This document shows positions 43,504 to 52,001 of a DNA stretch of 64,000 nucleotides, in pieces (position 1 is the stretch's first letter; each line of letters begins with the position of its first letter). The position numbers were made by a program, and so were the translations under genes. The notes beneath the pieces are model-generated. The model ran no database searches, was not told where the DNA came from, and worked only from the letters and a program-made list of their open reading frames with translations. Origin of the DNA: Micromonospora sp. WMMD1102 (GTDB lineage Bacteria; Actinomycetota; Actinomycetes; Mycobacteriales; Micromonosporaceae); assembly GCF_029626265.1 (NCBI RefSeq), contig NZ_JARUBN010000001.1:682001-746000 (forward strand). The letters are read 5' to 3'.

Positions 43504-43563
43504 AGCCGGCCCGGTCACAACGTGCCAGCGGCGCGCGGCGCCAGGACACAGGCCGGGCCGGCT
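43504..43563 (+). terminator. Long GC hairpin after the protease gene
   Basis: AGCCGGCCCGG (43504-43514) pairs with CCGGGCCGGCT (43553-43563), 11 of 11 bases, around a GC-rich loop that can itself fold. It lies 16 bases after the protease stop and fits an intrinsic terminator. Confidence 0.5.
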
Positions 43564-43786
43564 TCCCCACCTCGCCATGCATCGAGCGCTCGCGCAAACG
43601 AACTCACCCCAAGGGCTCCCATCCGTGAAACAGGAAGAACACGTGATCGACGGCTCGGTCCCCGCCCACGAGACCACCGACCTCGGCGCACCGGCCGGCA
43701 TGAAAGGGTGCGCCCCGCCCGTGCTCGCACAGCCTCGACGTCCACCGATCGCAGGGATCCACCATCGGCCCGCCGGGGGCCACACG

Positions 43787-44683
43787 GTGACCCAGGCCCG
43801 AACCGGCGCACTGCTGCTCAGCGCGCTTGTCCTCCTGGCCGCCTGCGCCGAATCCTCGGCCGGGGTGGACGCGCATCCGTCGGTACCGATGAAGACTCCG
43901 ACCAGCGCACCGCCGGTCCCGGCCGGTCCGGTCCTGACCCGCCTGGCCGACACCCTCGCCGACGCGCCCGCCGACACCACCACCGGTGGCTACCAGTACG
44001 TCGAGCGCCGCACCTGGTACCGCACCATCATCGGTCCGCCCGGACCCGACGGATGGCCCGCCCGGGTCCGCATCGACCAGCTATGGCGTACCGACGATGC
44101 CGCCAGCGGCCGGCAGGTCAGCATGCACGTCGCGGCTGAGGGCTGCTCCCCGGACGGCGGGGAGAGTAGCTGGACCGGGCGGTCCACCGACCCGTTCGAC
44201 CGGCCACCACCGAGCAACCCGGCCGACCTGCTCGCCCACCTACTCACCGCCACCGGACCCGAACAGCCCAGGCCCGAGCACATCGTTGGCGGCGTCGCGA
44301 TGCTCTACGAACGCCAGGCGCTCGCCCGCCCGGTCCGTGCCGCGCTCCTGCGGCTGCTTGCGGCGCAGCCCGGCCTGCTCGTGCGGACCGGCGTCACCGA
44401 CCGCATCCACCGGCCCGGCATGGACGTCATCCTCCCGTACACCGACCAGGCCGGTGTGCCTCGGCGCGACATCCTCACGATCGACGCGACCACCGGCGTC
44501 CTCCTCGCCGCGGTCAGCACCATCGCCGGTGCCATCCCACCTCAGGATCCGCAGCTCGGGGCCGATGCCAGGGAGGCGATCCTTGCTGAGGCGGACAGCT
44601 ACCGGCTCTACGTCGACAGCCGCCGCACCCCGGACACCCGCACTCCGGCGGCTGGCTGCCAGCACCCGGCCGCCAAGCCATGA
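43787..44683 (+). CDS. CU044_5270-like lipoprotein
   Basis: 298 residues from GTG 43787 (VTQARTGALLLSALVLLAAC); the frame is open upstream. A lipobox LLAAC ends the signal. The mature part has features of CU044_5270-type actinobacterial envelope proteins: YQYVERRTWYRTIIGPPGPD, ALLRLLAAQPGLLVRTGVTD and DILTIDATTGVLLAA. The family is of unknown function and often accompanies ECF sigma genes; none is seen here. It is anchored at the outer face of the membrane. Confidence 0.65.
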   Translation: MTQARTGALLLSALVLLAACAESSAGVDAHPSVPMKTPTSAPPVPAGPVLTRLADTLADAPADTTTGGYQYVERRTWYRTIIGPPGPDGWPARVRIDQLWRTDDAASGRQVSMHVAAEGCSPDGGESSWTGRSTDPFDRPPPSNPADLLAHLLTATGPEQPRPEHIVGGVAMLYERQALARPVRAALLRLLAAQPGLLVRTGVTDRIHRPGMDVILPYTDQAGVPRRDILTIDATTGVLLAAVSTIAGAIPPQDPQLGADAREAILAEADSYRLYVDSRRTPDTRTPAAGCQHPAAKP

Positions 44684-45013
44684 CCCATCCGCCTATTCCC
44701 GCCCGCCAATCGCTAAGGCGTACCTCGAATGACACGACCGCCGGCAGCTCTCTGAAATTGCCGCGAGGTGTCACCGCGTTGAGGCCGTCCCTGGCACAGG
44801 TCCCGGATGGGGACCAAGCAGCCTGTCTAGCAACTGCCCACCGGCATGTCCCGGTACTCACGCCCGCCATCGGTGCGAGCGGACCGCGTTTCCCACCTAC
44901 GCCGCCTTCGACGACACAGACAGCGAGGCCGGGTGGTGCACGGGCCCCGCCCGGGCGCATGACCGAAGCACCCCGACCGGATTGCAGCAGACGACTTGGA
45001 GGATCTACCTGAC
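44684..45013. other. Intergenic region
   Basis: 330 bases with no credible frame or strong hairpin. It should include the promoter of the downstream helical protein and methyltransferase genes. Confidence 0.4.
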
Positions 45014-45496
45014 ATGTGCGGCGTGAACCACAACCTCTTTCCCCGACCCGGATACCTCATCGACATCAGCTGCGAGAGCATCGCGGCGAAAGTCCTGTTC
45101 ACCAGGATGCTGTCTCACCATGCCGAGATCGGCCTCACCCCCGAGCAGATCACCCGACTCATCGACCTCAACGCCGAATACCAGGCGTCGTTGACGGCCA
45201 TCCGGGTGCAGTTCGCCCAGATCACGGAGCAACTGGAGCACAAGCGGGGGCGTCTGGACAACGACGCCCTGGTCGGCCGCAAGGAACTACTCGACCGCCA
45301 CGCCGAACTGTTCCGCGCTGAGGAAGATCTCTTCTTCAGCTACGGGGCCCACGGGCACGAGATCCTCACCGACGAGCAGATCGCGCGCATCGACCAGATC
45401 TACCACGCGGAGAAGGACGCCCGGCTCGCCGAGCTTCTTCCATCACTGAACAGCGCGGTCGCGCCACAGTTCCACTTCACGACCGCGACGGCGTAA
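45014..45496 (+). CDS. Helical protein with Spy/CpxP-like LTPEQ motif (160 aa)
   Basis: From ATG 45014, with GGAGG eleven bases upstream. The sequence is nearly all helical with an LTPEQITRLIDLNAEYQAS segment and a second (ILTDEQIARIDQIYHAEKDA), recalling the paired LTxxQ motifs of Spy/CpxP-type proteins. There is no signal peptide, so it would act in the cytoplasm, unlike those periplasmic chaperones. It lies 12 bases before the methyltransferase gene and is probably co-transcribed. Confidence 0.55.
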   Translation: MCGVNHNLFPRPGYLIDISCESIAAKVLFTRMLSHHAEIGLTPEQITRLIDLNAEYQASLTAIRVQFAQITEQLEHKRGRLDNDALVGRKELLDRHAELFRAEEDLFFSYGAHGHEILTDEQIARIDQIYHAEKDARLAELLPSLNSAVAPQFHFTTATA

Positions 45497-45508
45497 CGGA
45501 GGCCCATA

Positions 45509-46402
45509 GTGGGTGAGCAGGCCGAAGAAGTGACATCCGCCGACTCGGCGGGACGCTGGCTGGCCCGAGAACGGTACGCCGGGCGCGACAGCGCTGACCG
45601 CGCGGTACTGACCGGGCTGCTCGCGGACATCCGCGATCGGGTGCTGAACGCGGCCCGGCTGCGGCCCGGCCACGATGTTCTCGATCTCGGTGCCGGCACG
45701 GGCCTGCTCACTCACGCTGCCGCGCGGGTAGTCGCACCGGCTGGATCAGTTTTCGCGGTGGACCGGTCCGCCGCAGCGCTGGCGGAGATCCGGACGCACG
45801 GGGAGCGGATCCGGCCCGTGGTCGGCGATGCCTGTCACCTCCCGATCGCCGACGCGACCTTTGACCGCGTCGTCGCTCGCAGCGTTCTGATCTACCTGCC
45901 CGACCTGCGCGCCGCGCTACGCGAGGTCGCCCGCGTTCTCCGGCCGGAAGGGATGCTGTCGGCGTTCGAGCCTGTCAACTCCCGCCGCCGCCATGACGCC
46001 AGCCTGGACGGCGTCACCCCCGACGAGATCGAGGCGATTGAACGGCTTCGCAGCTCAAGCAGTCCCAGCGCCGGACCGATGATGTCCTTCGACGTGATGC
46101 CGTTCATCGATGCCGCCATACACGCCGGCTTCACCACCCCCGCCGTGGACGAGACCACCGTCACCGAGCACCTCAGCACCCACGCCGACGTCGACGCCCA
46201 CCTGCACCGAAGGCCCCACCCAGGCGCCCCCAACCCCGTCGATCTCATCAACCGACACCTGGGCGCCGGCACCACCGCTCGATACATCACCGCGTGGCAT
46301 CGCGCGTTCGACCTCGCGGCCGACCGCGGCGGCATCACCTTCACCACTCCCGTCGTCTACCTCACCGCATCTATCGGAGCACCAAGGTACGGCAATGGGT
46401 GA
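45509..46402 (+). CDS. SAM-dependent methyltransferase (class I)
   Basis: 297 residues from GTG 45509 behind GGAGG. Motif I is HDVLDLGAGTGLLTHAAARV, the acidic loop FAVDRSAAAL, motif II VVARSVLIYLPDLRAALREV and motif III PEGMLSAFEPVN. Close in type to UbiE/MenG-like small-molecule methyltransferases, with a C-terminal 120-residue substrate domain. The target is unknown. The stop overlaps the start of a small membrane protein by 8 bases. Confidence 0.82.
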   Translation: MGEQAEEVTSADSAGRWLARERYAGRDSADRAVLTGLLADIRDRVLNAARLRPGHDVLDLGAGTGLLTHAAARVVAPAGSVFAVDRSAAALAEIRTHGERIRPVVGDACHLPIADATFDRVVARSVLIYLPDLRAALREVARVLRPEGMLSAFEPVNSRRRHDASLDGVTPDEIEAIERLRSSSSPSAGPMMSFDVMPFIDAAIHAGFTTPAVDETTVTEHLSTHADVDAHLHRRPHPGAPNPVDLINRHLGAGTTARYITAWHRAFDLAADRGGITFTTPVVYLTASIGAPRYGNG

Positions 46403-46583
46403 GCTCGTCGCCGTAGTCGTTGGCTTGCTACTGCTGGTCGCAGCACTAGTCAGGAGCAGCACTTCGACCATTACGTGGGTGCTGTTCCGACTTCGTCTCA
46501 CACGAGTACTCACTGCCTGCCTGGTCCTGTTCCTCGTTTTCGCCTTCTTGATCCACCTGCAAGACGGAATCGGTCAGCCATAG
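46395..46583 (+). CDS. Small membrane protein (62 aa)
   Basis: Starts at ATG 46395, overlapping the methyltransferase gene by 8 bases. Two hydrophobic helices (LVAVVVGLLLLVAALV and VLTACLVLFLVFAFLIHL) are joined by a short basic loop. It probably spans the membrane twice. It may localise the methyltransferase product or act in its export; this is only inferred from coupling. Confidence 0.6.
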   Translation: MGELVAVVVGLLLLVAALVRSSTSTITWVLFRLRLTRVLTACLVLFLVFAFLIHLQDGIGQP

Positions 46584-46643
46584 CGAACCGTCTTTCAGAA
46601 CTCACAACCAACCCTTGAAACCGTCACAAAGGAGATCGCTGAC

Positions 46644-46742
46644 ATGAGGCGTTTATCCCTGGCCCTACTCAACTCCGAGGCACGTCATCTTCCTTCGGCG
46701 CTGCCGGGTTGCCGGACCCGCACGGTGTGGGAGGCGAAGTGA
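46644..46742 (+). CDS. 32-residue ORF coupled to the EEP gene (leader or precursor peptide?)
   Basis: AAGGAG ten bases before ATG 46644 is one of the better ribosome sites in the region. The peptide reads MRRLSLALLNSEARHLPS, then ALPGCRTRTVWEAK, and its TGA overlaps the GTG start of the EEP-family gene (GTGA). It is too short for most gene callers. It could be a translational-coupling leader or a small peptide product. No RiPP-modifying enzyme was recognised nearby, so a precursor role is speculative. Confidence 0.5.
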   Translation: MRRLSLALLNSEARHLPSALPGCRTRTVWEAK

Positions 46743-47590
46743 CAGCGGAAGTGGTAAGCATCCTCAGCTACAACCTGAAGGACTACGGCAAATCAGCGGT
46801 GGCCACGCGCCGGCAGCAACACGAGCTGCTGCGCTTCGAACGGCCGGATGTGCTGTGTTTGCAGGAGATCTGGGACGACAACGACGACCTGTCCGTCCTC
46901 GGGCGGCACGTGACGACGATCGCCGAGGCCCTCGGGATGCGCGGGATGGCGGTACCCGCACGGCGGTCGCACTGCCACATGGCGATCCTGTGGCGTCCTG
47001 AGTTCGCGGCACTGTCCCAGCGCAGCCACGGCCTGACCCTCTGGCACGGCTTAGGCGTGGTCCAACTCGATGTCGGCGCCGCTGTCCCGCTGCGCGTAGC
47101 GGTCACTCATCTGGCTCCCTGGGATCCCGAGCAACGGCTCGCGGACGTCCGCACCATCACCGGGCTGCTGAGTGATCCCGTGGCGGCAACGGTCATCGCC
47201 GGTGACTGGAACAGCTTCGGGGCCGACGACACCTACGATCCGGAGCCGGATTGGTCGCAGCTGGCCCCGCACAAGGTGTGGCGCCATGTGCGGTGGAGCG
47301 ACGACCGGGACAGCGCGCTCCGAGCCGACCGGCGCCCGGCCGAGCTGCTGCGCCGCAGCGGCCTGCACGACGCCGCACCTCATCTGCGGGCGCCCTGGCA
47401 GGCGACCGGCGGTCACATGGGTGCCGACCTGTCCCGGCGGCTGGACGCGTTCTGGACCACCCGGCCACAGGCGCTGCGCGGCTATCACGTCATCGACACA
47501 CCCACGGCACGCCTGCTGTCCGACCACCTTCCCATCCGGATCGACCTTGACCCGACGGCGCTCGGAACCGGTTCGGCTGGTAGTCGCTGA
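46739..47590 (+). CDS. Endonuclease/exonuclease/phosphatase (EEP) family protein
   Basis: 283 residues from GTG 46739. The EEP catalytic set is complete: ILSYNLKDYG (Asn), LCLQEIWDD (metal-binding Glu), VTHLAPW, VIAGDWNSFG (Asp/Asn) and the C-terminal LLSDHLPIRI (Asp-His). There is no signal peptide. The superfamily covers AP nucleases, DNase I, sphingomyelinases and phosphatases; the substrate cannot be assigned. Start choice rests on the GTGA overlap with the upstream short ORF and on the first residues MTAEVVSILS leading straight into the fold. Confidence 0.8.
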   Translation: MTAEVVSILSYNLKDYGKSAVATRRQQHELLRFERPDVLCLQEIWDDNDDLSVLGRHVTTIAEALGMRGMAVPARRSHCHMAILWRPEFAALSQRSHGLTLWHGLGVVQLDVGAAVPLRVAVTHLAPWDPEQRLADVRTITGLLSDPVAATVIAGDWNSFGADDTYDPEPDWSQLAPHKVWRHVRWSDDRDSALRADRRPAELLRRSGLHDAAPHLRAPWQATGGHMGADLSRRLDAFWTTRPQALRGYHVIDTPTARLLSDHLPIRIDLDPTALGTGSAGSR

Positions 47591-47711
47591 TGCTCCCAAG
47601 CGTTCTGCGCGTCTGCGCGCTCGTGCGGCTGGGGATCTGGCGACGCAGCGCCGATATCGTCAGCAGAGCAGGCGGCGCGCGTCAACGGTTAAGTCCGGGC
47701 ACGATGGCAGG

Positions 47712-48269
47712 ATGTGGCGGGTGACCGAGGATGCGGTGGTGGGATCGCCGGAGACGAAGCTGCTGGTAATCCGGGGTAACTCCGGGTCCGGGAAGAGTTC
47801 GGTCGCGCGGGAAGTTCGGTACCGGTACGGGCGGGGGATGGCGCTGGTCGAGCAGGACTACCTGCGCCGCATCGTCCTTCGGGAACGCGACGTCGACGGC
47901 GGCCTCGCCCCCGAGCTGATCTCCCAGACCGTGCGGCTCGCCCTGCGGCACGGCTACCACGTGGTCCTCGAAGGGATCCTCATCTCCCACCGGTACGGGC
48001 CGATGATCTCGGCGTTGCGCCGGGACCATCGCGGTGACACGTACGTGTTCTACCTGGACGTGTCCCTGGAGGAGACGCTGCGCCGCCACACGCTCCGGCC
48101 GCAGGCGGCCGAGTTCACCGCCGAGGACATGCGCGGCTGGTACCGGCCCCGCGACCTCCTCGGCCTGCCCGACGAGGTGGTGATCCCCGGGTCCTCCTCG
48201 CTAGAGGAGACATTGGCGTCTATCCAGCAGACCGCTGACCTCGCCGTGCCTAGCCCGGTCGCAGGCTGA
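47712..48269 (+). CDS. P-loop kinase/ATP-binding protein (zeta-toxin/AAA_33-like)
   Basis: 185 residues from ATG 47712 (GTG 47721 possible). Walker A IRGNSGSGKSSVARE lies at about residues 20-34; later VVLEGILISHRYGPMI and YVFYLDVSLEETLRRHTLRP (lid Arg residues) match small P-loop kinases of the AAA_33/chloramphenicol-phosphotransferase/zeta type. It most likely phosphorylates a small molecule or nucleotide. It follows the EEP gene by 121 bases and is convergent with the AlbA_2 gene. Confidence 0.75.
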   Translation: MWRVTEDAVVGSPETKLLVIRGNSGSGKSSVAREVRYRYGRGMALVEQDYLRRIVLRERDVDGGLAPELISQTVRLALRHGYHVVLEGILISHRYGPMISALRRDHRGDTYVFYLDVSLEETLRRHTLRPQAAEFTAEDMRGWYRPRDLLGLPDEVVIPGSSSLEETLASIQQTADLAVPSPVAG

Positions 48270-48297
48270 CCGGGCCGTGCGCGGCACACCCGAGCTT

Positions 48298-49638
48298 TCA
48301 TGCCTCTAGGGCGCGCTCGCTGTAGGTTTGGGCCCACGCCTGGAGGATGTTCGTGTCGGGGCCCTCAATGGCGAGGGTGAGTTGGCCGTGGGCGGTGGCG
48401 TTGATATTCGTCGCCGTCGCCGACCAGGAGACGACGATGTCATCGGTGCGGCTTGCTGGAATGAGCAGCACGTACTCCTGTTCGAGGATTTCGGTTCGGC
48501 CGGGCCGTAGATCCAGGGGCCGGATGATGAGCGTGAGGCTTCCGCCGCGTTGCACGGCCGTGGTCGGCCCGGCCGTGCGGGGCAGGGGAATGGTCGGCGG
48601 GTGGTAGGCGCCGAGTACCGAGTTCCGGGGTCCCCACTCACGCGGCTGGTCGGGCAGCAGGTCCCACAGGTCCAGTTCGGAGAGGCCGTCTTCCCACTCG
48701 ACCGCGTCGGCGTCACCCGTGATGTGCAGCCTGACCTCTAGTCGGTGGTAGTTGCGCTCGGATCGGTTGGTGACGGTGAAGACGGTCGGGGGTAGCAGGT
48801 ACGCGGCGAGGGAGCGGACGATCTCGGGCCAGGCCAGCCGTACCTTGTCGAGGTACTGCTCGACTTCGTCCTTGTACTGCTGTGGGGAGCGGTCTTCGCG
48901 GATGAGTCCGATCGTGGTTATGGGGAGGCCGCCCAGGCCGGTCGTGGTGTGCGAGGTCGTGTCGAGCTGTTTGAGTGGTTCGAGGAGTCGGTCGCGTTCG
49001 GCTTCGATGAAGATGTCGAGGTCTTCGTGCCCGCAGTAGCGGGACAGTGGGGTGCGGTAGTCGACGTCAACGGTGATGTCGAGGGTGTTGTTGACGGGGC
49101 GGTTGGCGTAGCGGTCGGCCAGGCGCCGTACCTCGCGGTGGTTGGCGGGTACGGAGCGGGCGCGGTGTCGTACGTACACGTCGCCGTCGCGGATCTTGTC
49201 GTACTCCTTGCGGAAGGCGTGTGGCGGGTCGCCGAAGGCGGGGGCGGCGACCTCGATGATCAGGATGGGTTGGCCCTGGTACTGGGTCCAGTGCGGTTGC
49301 CAGACCGGTCCGTCGGTGCCGAGGTAGCTGGTGAGGGCCGTGTCGAGGTCGGCGTTGTCGATCTGGACCACGCCGGGCACGTTGCCGGGCTCCAATCCGA
49401 TGATCAGTATGCCGATGCCATCGACGTGGGTGGCGGCTTCGATCGGGTCTCGGTTGGCGAAGGCGATGATCGCCTTGGCCACGACCGCCGCGATGTGTTC
49501 CTTGGTGCGCAGGTTCAGGGTGGACTTCCACTCCAGCCAGGTCTGCTCGTCGGCGGGCTCGGCGTGGTAGACGGCGTCCAGTACGGCCGCCCACTCGGCA
49601 GGGCGCACGGGTCGTTTGGACGTGTCCATGTTCAGCAC
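48298..49638 (-). CDS. Schlafen/AlbA_2-domain protein
   Basis: 446 residues; GTG 49638 or ATG 49629 as start, neither with a clear ribosome site. The N-terminal 200 residues carry the AlbA_2 (divergent AAA/Schlafen) pattern: TWLEWKSTLNLRTKEHI, then AKAIIAFANRDPIEAATHVD and GIGILIIGLEPG, with YVRHRARSVPANHREVRRLA further on. Such domains bind nucleic acid and in some proteins cleave RNA, including in phage defence. The C-terminal half (VFTVTNRSERNYHRLEVRLH) is beta-rich and unassigned. It lies just left of the ISL3 element. Confidence 0.72.
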   Translation of the reverse strand: MLNMDTSKRPVRPAEWAAVLDAVYHAEPADEQTWLEWKSTLNLRTKEHIAAVVAKAIIAFANRDPIEAATHVDGIGILIIGLEPGNVPGVVQIDNADLDTALTSYLGTDGPVWQPHWTQYQGQPILIIEVAAPAFGDPPHAFRKEYDKIRDGDVYVRHRARSVPANHREVRRLADRYANRPVNNTLDITVDVDYRTPLSRYCGHEDLDIFIEAERDRLLEPLKQLDTTSHTTTGLGGLPITTIGLIREDRSPQQYKDEVEQYLDKVRLAWPEIVRSLAAYLLPPTVFTVTNRSERNYHRLEVRLHITGDADAVEWEDGLSELDLWDLLPDQPREWGPRNSVLGAYHPPTIPLPRTAGPTTAVQRGGSLTLIIRPLDLRPGRTEILEQEYVLLIPASRTDDIVVSWSATATNINATAHGQLTLAIEGPDTNILQAWAQTYSERALEA

Positions 49639-49975
49639 ACACCGACCCTACTGCGCTGCTTCGACAGGCCCGTGTCGCTGGACGGCGCGGTGCCCGGTGG
49701 TCAGCTCGCCTGATGTTCGGCCGGGTCGCTGTCGGCGGTCGGTGGTGGGGAGCGGCGCGGCACCTGGGTCTACCACCGGCCCCGAACGGCGATCCTGCGG
49801 CAGTTCGCGTCCCTGTTCGCGGTAGAGCCAGCCATCGCCTGACAACCTGGTCCGCCCGCTCGGTGTCGCCGGGCTCCCGCTCGGCGCCGAGTCAGCCGGT
49901 GTACGAGGTGGCGGCTGACCAACCCCGGCACAGAGCCAGATGCGACCCGAAGTGCTGTCGGCTCCGCCTGAAAAC
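49639..49975. other. Spacer between AlbA_2 gene and ISL3 left end
   Basis: About 340 bases without a plausible gene. It should contain the promoter of the minus-strand AlbA_2 gene. Direct target duplications of the neighbouring IS were not obvious here. Confidence 0.4.
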
Positions 49976-49998
49976 TGGCTCTGGCACACATTGTGTGA
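49976..49998 (+). repeat. ISL3 left inverted repeat
   Basis: A 23-bp terminal repeat that matches the right end at 51620-51642 in inverse orientation with one mismatch. It lies 18 bases beyond the transposase stop. Confidence 0.8.
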
Positions 49999-50015
49999 TT
50001 GATCTTGGTGCGAGT

Positions 50016-51584
50016 TCATGGCGCGGCGAGGACGCGTTTGCGGAGGAGGTCGAGGTTCGCCCGGCCGTACATCTGTCGCTTGATCGTCTTGATGCGGTTG
50101 ACATGGCCTTCGACCGCGCCTGAGCTCCAGGGCTGGGTAAGGCCGGCAACGACGGCATCGCGGTCGCTGATCAAGCCGGCGGCGAAACCGCGCAGTTCTG
50201 GGTATCCGGCGTGTCGGGCGCGGTCGATCCAGGCGTCGAGGTGCTGGCCGGTGCCCTGGTGGCGCACCAGCGCGGCGAACCCGCGAGCGAGATCGGCGAG
50301 ATTGTCGAGGTCCGGGCAGCGGTTGCGGGCGTCGGCGAGGTTGCTGCGGTCGTCGTCGGTGAGTTTGTGGCCGGGTCGCATGATCCAGGCGGTGATCCGC
50401 CGGGCCGACGGCACCCGGACGACCACGGGGGTGGGCCGGGTGCGGTTCGTGGCAAGCCAGTCCCGCAGCACACGCAAACTACCCTGGTAGCCGCCGGCCA
50501 GGATCTCGGCATGCAGGGCGGTTGTCTCGTGGACCCCGTCGGTGAGGCGTTGCCGGAGGTAGGTGTGGAACGGGGTCAGGACGCTGGGTCGACTGCTGGC
50601 GTTCGGGCCGATCAACGCCTCGGCGGTAGCGGCTCGGGCGTACTTGCGGGCCGTCCTGACGTTCATGTCGAGCCGACGGGCGGTCGCGCTGATCGACAGC
50701 CCTTCGGCCCGCAGGGCGTGCACGGCCGCGTGGCGTTGGCGGGTGTTCGCCGCCCGGCGCCCCGTCCTGACCGACTCGGCAGTGGCCGGCGCGGCCAGCG
50801 CGGGTATCGGATCGGTGTGCGTCCGTAGGCAGCGGCGGTGCCCACGGACGACCTTCTCGACGGTGTCGCTGAGGTTCTTGAGCAGGTGCCACCGGTCGGC
50901 GACCTGAATCGCGTCAGGAGCTCCCTTGCGGGCGCCGTCGGCGTAACTACCACCGCGATCCCGGCAAATGATCTGGACGCCGGGATGCTCGCGCAACCAG
51001 TCGGCGAGGGTGTCGGCGCTGCGGTCAGGCAGCACGTCGATCGGCCGGCGAGAGTGCATGTCGATCAGCACGGTGGCGTATCGGTGGCCCCGGCGTCGGG
51101 CGAAGTCGTCCACGCCCAGCGCCGTCGGTGTCACCGAGGGCAGGTCGGGCATCCGCCGGATCATCCGGATCAACGTCATCCGAGACACCGACACCGTCAA
51201 CCGATGTGCCAACCGGCTTCCGGGCCGTCCACCCAACGCCACCGCGACCGCTTCCAAGTCCCCCGCCGCCAGGACCGTATGACGGGCATGCCGACGAGTC
51301 AGGCCCGGTACCTGCTCGACGAACGTCCGCCGCCGGCAGCTGCTGCTGACGCAGGCGAATCGGCGGACCGTCAACGCGACCAGCACTTCATGGCCGCCCA
51401 ACCTGACATCGGCCAACCGCCGCACATAGCGACCATGCAGTGTGGTCGACCAGGTGCCGCAAGTGCCGCACGACGCCCGCACCGTTCGCGTCGCCGCGTC
51501 GATCCTGACCCCGACGCCTCGGACCACCACCGCTTCCAGCCGCAGGCCCATCAGATGCGGCAGCAACGCCGAAATGATCTCCAT
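50016..51584 (-). CDS. ISL3-family transposase
   Basis: 522 residues from ATG 51584; TTG 51596 would add four. An N-terminal zinc-binding region (ASCGTCGTWS and FACVSSSCRRRTFVEQVPGL) is followed by a helix-turn-helix and the DDE core (ALGVDDFARRRGHRYATVLI; IICRDRGGSYADGARKGAPD; VADRWHLLKNL). A C-terminal part with SSGAVEGHVNRIKTIKRQMY carries the final catalytic Glu. A second helix-turn-helix (GLSISATARRLDMNVRTARK) is inserted in the core, as in long ISL3 members. It appears full-length and potentially active. Confidence 0.9.
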   Translation of the reverse strand: MEIISALLPHLMGLRLEAVVVRGVGVRIDAATRTVRASCGTCGTWSTTLHGRYVRRLADVRLGGHEVLVALTVRRFACVSSSCRRRTFVEQVPGLTRRHARHTVLAAGDLEAVAVALGGRPGSRLAHRLTVSVSRMTLIRMIRRMPDLPSVTPTALGVDDFARRRGHRYATVLIDMHSRRPIDVLPDRSADTLADWLREHPGVQIICRDRGGSYADGARKGAPDAIQVADRWHLLKNLSDTVEKVVRGHRRCLRTHTDPIPALAAPATAESVRTGRRAANTRQRHAAVHALRAEGLSISATARRLDMNVRTARKYARAATAEALIGPNASSRPSVLTPFHTYLRQRLTDGVHETTALHAEILAGGYQGSLRVLRDWLATNRTRPTPVVVRVPSARRITAWIMRPGHKLTDDDRSNLADARNRCPDLDNLADLARGFAALVRHQGTGQHLDAWIDRARHAGYPELRGFAAGLISDRDAVVAGLTQPWSSGAVEGHVNRIKTIKRQMYGRANLDLLRKRVLAAP

Positions 51585-51619
51585 CCGGGCACCCAACCCG
51601 AACTACCGACGAGCGCGAC

Positions 51620-51642
51620 TCACAAAATGTGTGCCAGAGCCA
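51620..51642 (-). repeat. ISL3 right inverted repeat
   Basis: Partner of the repeat at 49976-49998. It lies about 35 bases upstream of the transposase ATG and so probably overlaps the transposase promoter. Confidence 0.8.
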
Positions 51643-52001
51643 AAGTTCAGCCGGCGTTGACAAGTGCCAACCGCGCCAGGTCGGCTAGCCTCCCGCGAGC
51701 CCGCCACCTCGACATCCGACAGGACTGCCGGCGGGCCAAGCCGGTCACCTTCTGTGACAGAGGACCGTCGCGAAGCGATTCCCGTCGGGCACCGACGCGT
51801 GGTCGGCAATGCCTACCGAGCGGGAGACGTCTGGTTGCCGGACTGATGGGCACGGCCCACGCGCCGCGATCGAACGGCTGGATCATCTCTGGGCGACGAT
51901 GCAGCCTCACATATCCGATGGGCTATTGCGTGACCACCGTGTGATCGGGTTCGCTGGATGTGAGGCCGCGCTTACCGATCGCAAGGAAGGTGGGGCATGT
52001 C
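51643..52001. other. Spacer between ISL3 and the ABC-3C operon
   Basis: About 360 bases. A frame at 51809-52012 (AAIERLDHLWATMQPHISDG and on) has some protein character but no ribosome site, and it overlaps the operon start. I treat it as a remnant. The operon's promoter should lie here. Confidence 0.35.

Larger units (their letters stand above)
49976..51642 (-). mobile_element. ISL3-family insertion sequence
   Basis: About 1.67 kb bounded by 23-bp inverted repeats: 49976-49998 begins TGGCTCTGGCACACATT, and the reverse complement of 51620-51642 is identical except for one base. Weaker similarity extends a further dozen bases outward, so the exact ends are uncertain and no clean 8-bp target duplication could be fixed. 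A single intact transposase gene fills the element. It has landed between the AlbA_2 gene and the ABC-3C operon. Confidence 0.8.
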
